From Candidatus Latescibacterota bacterium (lineage in GTDB: Bacteria; Latescibacterota; UBA2968; UBA8231), in NCBI GenBank assembly GCA_022825185.1, contig JAJDYK010000061.1, positions 1 through 19,210 on the forward strand: a stretch of DNA of 19,210 nucleotides, given 5' to 3'. The first letter of the stretch is position 1. Each line of letters opens with the position of its first letter. The notes under the pieces were generated by a model. That model saw only the letters and a program-made list of their open reading frames with translations, was not told the DNA's origin and did not search any database. Shown one piece after another: positions 8,460 to 13,967 of this stretch. The position numbers and the translations under genes were made by a program.

Positions 8460-8626
8460 GTATTGCTGTTCCTTCGGTTAAGTTGCGAGTAGAGTTGCCC
8501 CTCCCTGAAATATAGAAGGGATGCCGAAAGCTGTCGAGGAATGGCAACTTGCCCCTGCGGCGCGAATTGCGTATTTCTTCCCGCGTTCTCGTGCGTTGAT
8601 TCTACTGTCTTGAAGGAGCGAAACCC

Positions 8627-9439
8627 GTGAAATACCGCTACGCTGAAATGATCTGGAACGAGACCCGGGACGCTGCCGTCGCGGGCCGCGTGGCCGTGCT
8701 GCCCGTCGCCACCCACGAAGACCACGGCCCGCATCTGCCGGTGGATACGGACGTGGTGCTGTGTCACGGCATCTGCGAGCGGGCCGTGGCCCGCATTCCA
8801 GAAGAAGCCGTGCTCGCTCCGCCCGTCACTCACGGCTACAGCCCGCACCACATGGATTTCCACGGCACCCTAACCATTACGTGGGACACTTTTATCCGCT
8901 ACGTCAAGGACGTGTGTTGCAGCTTGGCCCACCACGGCTTTAAGCGCATCCTCATCGTCAATGGCCACGGCTCCAACACCTCGCCGCTCGACCTAGCGGC
9001 CCGCCTCACCGTTCTCGAATACGAGGGCCAGATCCTCTGCGCCTCGGTCAATCACTGGGATATACGCCGCGCCAAGACCGTGGGCAACCAACTGCGCGAC
9101 TCGGATTACGGCGGAACCTCGCACGCCGGCGAATACGAGACCTCGCTTTACTTGGCGCTCAAGCCGGAGTTGGTGGAGATGGACAAGGCCGTTGACGAGC
9201 GTTCGCCGCTGTCGCCTAGTTTCCGCACCGACCTGTTGGCCGGCACGCATCCCGAGGGATCGGGTGCGCGGCTGATACCCTATTGGAGCCAGCAGACGGG
9301 CAGCGGGGTTATGGGGGACGCGACTAAAGCCACCAAAGAAAAGGGCGAGAAATTTTTAGCAGCGGCGACTGAAGGGCTTGTAGAGCTAATCCGCGAGTTG
9401 AAGAATCAGCCGATCCTGCCGCGCCGCGATCAGCATTGA
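8627..9439 (+). CDS. Creatininase family amidohydrolase
   Basis: A 270-residue member of the creatininase/creatinine amidohydrolase family, metal-dependent hydrolases of cyclic amides; homologues include MftE peptidases and Fapy deformylases. The metal-site pattern is visible: Glu31-x-His33 and Asp42 in HEDHGPHLPVDTD (the E-x-H and D eleven residues on match creatininase), His114 in VNGHGSN, and a late HAGEYETS at 166-173 supplying Glu169 and Glu171. The HGSN form, instead of the creatininase HxE, suggests it does not simply act on creatinine. GTG 8627 has AAGGAG eight bases upstream. It leads a probable plus-strand operon with two small membrane proteins, an RraA-like protein and a Gfo/Idh/MocA dehydrogenase, so a catabolic ring or amide opening step is likely; substrate unknown. 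Confidence 0.88.
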   Translation: MKYRYAEMIWNETRDAAVAGRVAVLPVATHEDHGPHLPVDTDVVLCHGICERAVARIPEEAVLAPPVTHGYSPHHMDFHGTLTITWDTFIRYVKDVCCSLAHHGFKRILIVNGHGSNTSPLDLAARLTVLEYEGQILCASVNHWDIRRAKTVGNQLRDSDYGGTSHAGEYETSLYLALKPELVEMDKAVDERSPLSPSFRTDLLAGTHPEGSGARLIPYWSQQTGSGVMGDATKATKEKGEKFLAAATEGLVELIRELKNQPILPRRDQH

Positions 9440-9470
9440 CGCGACGCGCACATTTGGAACTACTACCGAT

Positions 9471-9477
9471 AAGGAGG
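9471..9477 (+). promoter_or_regulatory. Strong ribosome-binding site AAGGAGG
   Basis: AAGGAGG sits six bases before ATG 9484 and fixes the start of the first repeat-built membrane protein there. The upstream in-frame codons back to 9436 overlap the end of the creatininase gene and look non-coding. Confidence 0.8.
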
Positions 9478-9483
9478 AGTGCC

Positions 9484-9864
9484 ATGGACCGTTGGAACTT
9501 TGAGTGGCGGCATTTTTTCGCACTGTATGGTGCGCTGCTCATCATCAATGCTGTGACGGCTATTACTGAGAGTGAGATTGGCGTGATAGGAGCCTATTTG
9601 GCCTTCCTCGCTATGCTTTTCGTATCTGCGGGTCTGTTTTATCAGATGCTAAAGAAGAAAGCGACGACGGAAGGAAGAAGTGCCGTGAAGTGGTGGCATG
9701 TCTTCGCGCTGTACGGTGCTGCGCTGATCATCCTCAACGTTATGATGGACATTCTTAAGCAAGAGATCGGCACAATAGGTGCCTATTTGGTCATACTCGC
9801 TATGTGCCTCGTAGCGAATCTGTTTTACCATGCGCTAAAGAAGAAAGCGATAGACGCGGGTTGA
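9484..9864 (+). CDS. Small membrane protein built of two tandem two-helix units
   Basis: I do not recognise this 126-residue protein. It is an internal duplication: residues 1-60 and 68-122 both run aromatic start, hydrophobic helix, short acidic loop, the motif IGxIGAYL, a second hydrophobic helix, then a Lys cluster (KKKA). Predicted membrane segments lie near residues 10-27, 35-53, 72-89 and 98-115, giving four in all. The loop repeats read SEIGVIGAYL and QEIGTIGAYLVILAM. There is no signal peptide and no catalytic motif. The start is fixed by AAGGAGG. Codon 68, the first of unit two, is a GTG preceded by a decayed copy of the same ribosome-binding site, so unit two may once have been, or still be, an independent start. 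Base composition is lower in GC than the enzymes around it. It lies 44 bases after the creatininase stop and 35 before a paralogue. Confidence 0.72.
   Translation: MDRWNFEWRHFFALYGALLIINAVTAITESEIGVIGAYLAFLAMLFVSAGLFYQMLKKKATTEGRSAVKWWHVFALYGAALIILNVMMDILKQEIGTIGAYLVILAMCLVANLFYHALKKKAIDAG
9488..9507 (+). repeat. 20-base exact direct repeat, copy 1
   Basis: ACCGTTGGAACTTTGAGTGG is identical at 9488-9507 and 10111-10130, in the same codon phase, encoding RWNFEW near the start of repeat units one and four. The flanking bases differ on both sides. Confidence 0.9.
9671..9687 (+). promoter_or_regulatory. Internal ribosome-binding-site-like copy before GTG 9685
   Basis: AAGGAAGAAGTGCC followed by GTG 9685 closely resembles AAGGAGGAGTGCC followed by ATG 9484. 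It lies in frame inside the first membrane protein gene at the head of repeat unit two. It is either a relic of the duplication or a weak internal start giving a single-unit protein. Confidence 0.45.
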
Positions 9865-9899
9865 CCCCTAGCTGGGTATCCCCAATCAGGAACAACCAC

Positions 9900-10301
9900 A
9901 TGAACGGTGGGAAGTTTTTTGAAAGGTGGTGTGTTTTCGTGGCGTACTGCGCGGCGTTCTTTATCCTCAATGGTGTGATGGACATTATGGAGAAAGAGCT
10001 AGGCACAATAGGCGAGTATCTGGTCATTCTCGCTATGCTCCTCATATCTGCTAATCTGCTTTACCGTGATCGAAGGAAAGGCGCGGCGACGCTAGAAGCA
10101 AGTAACGTGAACCGTTGGAACTTTGAGTGGTCGCATATTCTTATGATGTATCCCATGATTTTCATTGCCAAGGGTGTGCTGCCTATTATTAAGCAAGAGC
10201 TAGGTGCAATAGGCGAGTATTTGGATTTGACCATTCTCGCCATGCTCTTCGTATATCTAATTTACCATGCGCAAAAGAAAAGCGCGGCGAACGCGGTTTG
10301 A
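9900..10301 (+). CDS. Second repeat-built small membrane protein (paralogue)
   Basis: A 133-residue paralogue of the preceding protein, again two units: residues 1-62 (with KELGTIGEYLVILAM) and 69-133 (with QELGAIGEYLDLTILAM), each two hydrophobic segments ending in a basic patch. Predicted membrane spans lie near 8-26, 36-54, 79-95 and 103-122. ATG 9900 follows CAGGA at a usual distance; an in-frame opening at 9804 would overlap the previous gene and lacks a site. Unit two begins at a GTG codon (10107) and its first 20 bases after that are identical to the start of the first gene. No known family comes to mind. Possible roles include a membrane scaffold, small transporter subunit, or holin-like or stress peptide; none is supported beyond topology. 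The RraA-like gene follows after 30 bases. Confidence 0.7.
   Translation: MNGGKFFERWCVFVAYCAAFFILNGVMDIMEKELGTIGEYLVILAMLLISANLLYRDRRKGAATLEASNVNRWNFEWSHILMMYPMIFIAKGVLPIIKQELGAIGEYLDLTILAMLFVYLIYHAQKKSAANAV
10111..10130 (+). repeat. 20-base exact direct repeat, copy 2
   Basis: Second copy of the element at 9488-9507, 623 bases downstream, at the head of repeat unit four. Such a long exact match between otherwise diverged units suggests recent exchange or strong constraint on this N-terminal amphipathic segment. Confidence 0.9.
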
Positions 10302-10331
10302 TCTTTCCCATTACCCAATCAGGAGCTTCTA

Positions 10332-11060
10332 ATGACTGAACAAGAAATGCTTGAAGAGCTGAAAAACTTTGACACGCCTTCAATCACCAATGTCGTCGCC
10401 ACCTATCCAGGCGACCCCTTGTGTTTGGGGCTGTACAATCCTTGGAGCGAAAACTGGTACACGGATCAGTCGTTGCGCTGCATGTATCCCGAGCTCGGCC
10501 CCACGGTCGGCTACGCGGTCACCTGTACGTTTGGCCTGCCCGATCCTAGTTACAACGGCGTTAGCTTCATGGACGTTCTCGATGCCCTCGACGCCTCGCC
10601 CAAGCCGACGATCTTGGTCTTCCAGCAGAAGTTCCCGCCGGAAATCGCGGGCAAGGTCGGCTTAGCTGGTGGCAACATGACTACTGCCATGCAGGCCATT
10701 GGCTGCGTCGGTGCGATTTCCAACGGGCCTTCGCGCGACATCGACGAGATCCGCCCAATGAAATTCCAGTACTTGCTCAGCGGCGTCACCGCTGGGCACG
10801 GTGCCCAAGCCATTCACGCGGTCAATGTGCCGGTCTCGGTGGCTGGCATGGATGTGGCTCCCGGCGAGGTCATCCACATGGACGAAAACGGCGCGGTGAA
10901 ATTCCCCGCCGACAAGCTCAGCGCGGTGCTGGAAAACGTCCGCGCCCTGCAAAAACACGAGGCCGAGCGCATGGCCCAGATGCGCCAAGCCACGTCCGCG
11001 GCCGAACTGCGGGCCATTTTCGGCGGGCACTCGTACGGCGACGAAGAAGAGGAATCGTGA
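10332..11060 (+). CDS. RraA family protein (aldolase/decarboxylase-like)
   Basis: A 242-residue RraA-like protein. The family holds class II 4-hydroxy-4-methyl-2-oxoglutarate/4-carboxy-4-hydroxy-2-oxoadipate aldolases that also decarboxylate oxaloacetate, and the RNase E inhibitor RraA. Visible signatures are PSITNVV near the N-terminus, GPTVGYAVTCTF at 56-67, GGNMTTAMQAIGCVG at 113-127 and NGPSRDIDEI at 131-140, where Arg135-Asp136 are the substrate and metal-binding pair of the aldolases. Keeping R-D and the operon setting favour an enzyme over an RNase E regulator. The C-terminal acidic tail (DEEEES) is an extension. AGGAG lies six bases before ATG 10332. The Gfo/Idh/MocA gene starts nine bases after the stop, so the two are surely co-transcribed. 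Confidence 0.88.
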   Translation: MTEQEMLEELKNFDTPSITNVVATYPGDPLCLGLYNPWSENWYTDQSLRCMYPELGPTVGYAVTCTFGLPDPSYNGVSFMDVLDALDASPKPTILVFQQKFPPEIAGKVGLAGGNMTTAMQAIGCVGAISNGPSRDIDEIRPMKFQYLLSGVTAGHGAQAIHAVNVPVSVAGMDVAPGEVIHMDENGAVKFPADKLSAVLENVRALQKHEAERMAQMRQATSAAELRAIFGGHSYGDEEEES

Positions 11061-11069
11061 GAGGTAGAA

Positions 11070-12101
11070 ATGAGTGAAGCCCCTTACAAAATCGCCTTCG
11101 CCGGCTTGCGCCACGGCCACATCTTCGACCTCTACGCACTCGCTTGCGCCTCGCCCGCGCTCGAAGTGGTAGCTGCGTGCGAGGAGCACGCGGAGACGCG
11201 CGCTGAAATTCGCGCAAAGGGTACTGCCGCAATCACTCACGACCGGATCGAGCAAATGCTCGACGAGGTGGACTGTGATATTGTCGCTACTGGCACCTAT
11301 TTTGCCGGTCGCGGCCCGGTGTTGATCGAAGCTCTCACGCGCGGCAAACACGTCATCGGCGACAAACCTCTGTGTACTCGGATGGCCGACCTCGACCGCA
11401 TTGCAGCGTTGGCACGCGAGAAAGACCTCAAGGTCGGCTGCATGTTGACCATGCGCGATGCCGCTCAGGTTATTGGCGTGCGCAACCTGATCCAAGCTGG
11501 CCGCATCGGCGAAGTTCATGCCATCGCCTTTGGCGGCCAACACCCGCTGCTCTTGGGCTCGCGGCCCGGCTGGTACTTTGAACAGGGCAAGCACGGCGGC
11601 ACCATCACGGATATTGGCATCCACGCCATCGACGCTTTGCCTTGGGTCACGGGTCGCCAGTGGGCGAAAATCAACGCCGCTCGCTGCTGGCGGGCTCTTG
11701 TTCCCCAGGACCTTCACATGCAGGATGCCGGGCAGATGATGCTGGAGATGGACAATGGCTGCGGGGTCTTGGGGGATGTGTCGTACTTTGCACCCGATAG
11801 GGCGGGCTATACGATGCCCTACTACTGGCGGACTACGTTTTGGGGGCGGGATGGAGTAATCGAGACTGCGACTACGGCCAAGGAAATTCAAGTGCTCGGC
11901 AGGGAAGACGCCACTGTGCAGATCGAGCCGCTACCCCCGGCCCAACGGGGCGGCTACCTGCGCTCTTTCCTCGACGACATCGCCGGCGAAGTGCCCGCCA
12001 ATGGCCTCGACACCGCTGCGGTGCTGCGCTCGACTCGCAACGTCATTCGCATTCAGGAGGCGGCCGACAGAGGGGAGCGCGAAGTTGGGTTCAGTAGCTG
12101 A
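11070..12101 (+). CDS. Gfo/Idh/MocA family oxidoreductase
   Basis: A 343-residue NAD(P)-dependent dehydrogenase of the Gfo/Idh/MocA type, which oxidises or reduces sugars, inositols and related polyols. The N-terminal fold begins IAFAGLRHGHIFDLY, a variant of the usual glycine-rich loop seen in some members. The cofactor-domain end is GDKPLCTR with Lys99 in the usual EKP position (here DKP), and the catalytic stretch GGTITDIGIHAIDALPW (about 176-192) supplies Asp181 and His185. GAGG lies five bases before the ATG. Last gene of the operon, nine bases after the RraA-like gene. The dehydrogenase, aldolase-like and creatininase-like set suggests breakdown of a cyclic or sugar-derived compound. 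Substrate unknown. Confidence 0.9.
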   Translation: MSEAPYKIAFAGLRHGHIFDLYALACASPALEVVAACEEHAETRAEIRAKGTAAITHDRIEQMLDEVDCDIVATGTYFAGRGPVLIEALTRGKHVIGDKPLCTRMADLDRIAALAREKDLKVGCMLTMRDAAQVIGVRNLIQAGRIGEVHAIAFGGQHPLLLGSRPGWYFEQGKHGGTITDIGIHAIDALPWVTGRQWAKINAARCWRALVPQDLHMQDAGQMMLEMDNGCGVLGDVSYFAPDRAGYTMPYYWRTTFWGRDGVIETATTAKEIQVLGREDATVQIEPLPPAQRGGYLRSFLDDIAGEVPANGLDTAAVLRSTRNVIRIQEAADRGEREVGFSS

Positions 12102-12152
12102 GAGATGGGAGTGCCCACATAGTCGATCACCCGTGGATACCCGGTAAAAAGT

Positions 12153-12398
12153 TCACTGCCAGTACCGTTCATCGACGACTCGCTGCGCACGTAGCGCATC
12201 GGTAAACTCCGAAAGGTCGTCGGCCGTCCATGTGACGTATCGGCGCAGGCGTTCGCGACGCGCATCCAAACCGACCGCGTCTTTCAGAAGGCGTAGCACG
12301 GTGCTGTTCAGGCTCTCACCGCGTTCCGCACTGACAGCGCGAAGCCGCCGCGAGAGTTCGGGATCGACATTGCGAAGGATAATCTGAGTAGTAGGCAT
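12153..12398 (-). CDS. Orphan FitA/VapB-like ribbon-helix-helix antitoxin
   Basis: An 81-residue protein resembling FitA-type antitoxins of type II toxin-antitoxin pairs. The N-terminal strand TQIILRNVDPEL and the helices SRRLRAVSAERGESLNSTVLRLLKDAV (residues 14-41) form a typical ribbon-helix-helix DNA-binding domain. The C-terminal 40 residues are charged and would be the toxin-neutralising tail. A VapC/FitB PIN nuclease normally follows directly, but only 51 bases separate its stop from the end of the convergent Gfo/Idh/MocA gene, and no toxin or remnant lies on either side. It may be a solitary repressor, a degraded module or an anti-addiction copy. No strong ribosome-binding site is seen; an inverted repeat lies just upstream. 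Confidence 0.78.
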   Translation of the reverse strand: MPTTQIILRNVDPELSRRLRAVSAERGESLNSTVLRLLKDAVGLDARRERLRRYVTWTADDLSEFTDALRAQRVVDERYWQ

Positions 12399-12419
12399 GG
12401 CATCAAGAATCTACTGTCA

Positions 12420-12448
12420 TGCCTGTACCGCATCAATTCTGACAGGCA
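12420..12448. promoter_or_regulatory. Inverted repeat upstream of the antitoxin, candidate operator
   Basis: TGCCTGT at 12420-12426 is matched by ACAGGCA at 12442-12448, a perfect 7-base inverted repeat with 15 bases between. The near edge is 22 bases from the antitoxin ATG. Ribbon-helix-helix antitoxins usually bind spaced palindromes in their own promoter, so this is a reasonable autoregulatory site. No T-run follows, which speaks against a terminator. Confidence 0.4.
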
Positions 12449-12531
12449 GCGTGGTGGAGACGCGGGCAAAAGGTTTCGCCATTTCGGTTCTTCATCCATC
12501 CACCTGCACCTAAACGTCTGCGATCCCTAAC

Positions 12532-13947
12532 TCATACAAACAGTTCTTCCACCAGCGTCCGAGCCTGCTCGACGACCGTTTCGAGGCTGCCGGGGGCGAG
12601 CTTGGCCCAGTAGGTAACGTCTTCGTTGGCCTCGTGTCCACCTCGGGCGTAGGCCGCCCGCGTCGGCAGGTAGCCGACGTAGTGTGTGGTGAGGTGCGCT
12701 GGAAAGAGAAAAGGGGCCGCTGAGTTCGTTTTGAGCGCGAGTTGTCCTTCGACAAAAGGTTCCCCCGGCAGGCCGATTAGGCCGAGGTTGCCGATGCGGA
12801 AAGCTTGGATTTCATAGGGGAACTCGGCGTCTCGCTGGCGGCATAGTTCGACGCTGTGGGTCGATGCGGCGCGGAACCAATGCGGATCCACTTCGCCGTT
12901 TGCGCCGCGTGGCGGTTGCGGATTCTCAGCGAGAATTGCGTTGACCTCGCGCAAGCGCTTGGCCGGAATGTCGCGCAAGGGCAGGCCGACCTTTTCCAGC
13001 TTACAATCCAACGCAGCGTGGTTGGTGAACGCCATGTTGTGGACGATGCGTTCGCTCATCTGGGCCAATTCGCGCCCCATTCGCTGGTGATCCGGTCGGC
13101 AATCCGGGTCGAAGGGGTGCCAGGGGTTGATGTTGCCGCAACAGCCGTTGACGACCAATGGCACGGCGGCGGAGCCGAATAGCTGTTGCATCTGTCGTGA
13201 CCAAGCACCAGGCCAATCCGCGGACACGGCCCGGTAGGTCTCGGGGTAGCCGAACGCATTGACCGGGTGACAGGTGTAGTGCAGGAGAAAGGCCAGCGGC
13301 TGCATATTCATATCTTGGATGCAGCACACGCCGACTTCCGGGTCCATTGGCCCTTCGAGATAGCAGATATCCGCGATCCCGAAGGGCTGCTGCTCCCGAC
13401 CTAGTGGCTTGGGCATGGCGATGGTGCCGTCCCGGCGTATGCCTCGGCGATTGAAGGCCAAGTCCCCCAATACGCCGCGCCCCAAACCGATGCGCACAGG
13501 TTGCAGTTTGCTCACCGCTTCGACTGCGGCCTCGACTGCGGCGGCAGCGGCTTGGTCGCCGTAGGTGCGCTCGGCCCCGCGCAGATACTCGGTCTCTGCG
13601 GTGGTCTCCAATGGGAAATCTGGGTCCAGCATAAAGTAGCCGAGGCTTGGGGCGGAGTGCGTTTGGGTCGCTTGGACCATGATCGCTTCGGGTGCGATGC
13701 CCGTTTGCTCGCTGATGGCGGCGCGGATTTGCTCTGTGTAGGAGCCGGTGACAATGGTGAGATCCAAGATCACCATGCAGACGCGCCGTTCGCCTGCCTC
13801 AAAGACGATGGCCTTGGCAAAGAGCGGGTCCATCACGGCCTGAGCCGGGCGGTGTTCGCCAGCCCCGCTGCCTGCTAAGTGTGTACCTGCGGGCGGGGTG
13901 ATGTCGATCATTGCCGCTCCGGCTCGCAGTTGGTTGGTCTCGTGCAT
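12532..13947 (-). CDS. Neutral ceramidase-like hydrolase with altered nucleophile site
   Basis: A 471-residue protein of the neutral/alkaline non-lysosomal ceramidase N-terminal domain family: zinc amidases in the strict ceramidases, but many bacterial members have no known substrate. Likely zinc and pocket residues are kept: His97 (QATQTHSAPS), His227 (LHYTCHPVN), Glu396 (GLPGEPFVE) and a Tyr near 423-426 (HYVGYLP). The ceramidase serine motif (GDxSPN) is here GNINPW, with Asn274 where the nucleophilic serine would be, so ceramide cleavage is doubtful. There is no signal peptide and no C-terminal ceramidase domain, so it is probably cytoplasmic. ATG 13947 was chosen for AGAGGA at 13954-13959; an open extension to 14022 runs back into the upstream gene. 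It starts 20 bases after the PhyH-like gene's stop, so they form one transcript. Confidence 0.85.
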   Translation of the reverse strand: MHETNQLRAGAAMIDITPPAGTHLAGSGAGEHRPAQAVMDPLFAKAIVFEAGERRVCMVILDLTIVTGSYTEQIRAAISEQTGIAPEAIMVQATQTHSAPSLGYFMLDPDFPLETTAETEYLRGAERTYGDQAAAAAVEAAVEAVSKLQPVRIGLGRGVLGDLAFNRRGIRRDGTIAMPKPLGREQQPFGIADICYLEGPMDPEVGVCCIQDMNMQPLAFLLHYTCHPVNAFGYPETYRAVSADWPGAWSRQMQQLFGSAAVPLVVNGCCGNINPWHPFDPDCRPDHQRMGRELAQMSERIVHNMAFTNHAALDCKLEKVGLPLRDIPAKRLREVNAILAENPQPPRGANGEVDPHWFRAASTHSVELCRQRDAEFPYEIQAFRIGNLGLIGLPGEPFVEGQLALKTNSAAPFLFPAHLTTHYVGYLPTRAAYARGGHEANEDVTYWAKLAPGSLETVVEQARTLVEELFV

Positions 13948-13967
13948 GACTTTTCCTCTCGGCGCAG

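Larger units (their letters stand above)
9484..10301 (+). repeat. Four tandem copies of a two-helix coding unit
   Basis: Units begin at about 9484, 9685, 9900 and 10107, with periods of 201, 215 and 207 bases. The 215-base step contains a stop and a new start, so four units are split into two proteins of two. All units share the consensus IGxIGxYL followed by ILAM-like residues. Units two and three are most alike in their middle, units one and four at their start, and units two and four at their end. This patchwork points to repeated unequal exchange or gene conversion. Confidence 0.7.

Noticed and set aside
8483..8516. Possible promoter boxes TTGCGA or TTGCCC with TATAGA in the ddl/creatininase divergent region
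   Set aside because: Spacers of 22 or 10 bases do not suit a sigma-70 promoter; no better pair was seen.
7558..8547. Minus-strand 329-codon open frame over ddl
   Set aside because: Arg-rich shadow of ddl in another frame; ddl itself has all ATP-grasp motifs.
10662..11891. Long minus-strand open frame of about 409 codons
   Set aside because: It lies opposite the RraA-like and Gfo/Idh/MocA genes, whose motifs are clear; its translation shows no recognisable domain and is a shadow of GC-rich coding sequence.
12469..12484. GGCAAAAGGTTTCGCC imperfect stem as terminator of the ceramidase-like gene
   Set aside because: A mismatch in a short stem and no T-run on the minus strand.
12102..12531. Search for a PIN-domain toxin or its remnant beside the antitoxin
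   Set aside because: Only 51 bases on one side and 133 on the other, with no open frame carrying the acidic PIN pattern.
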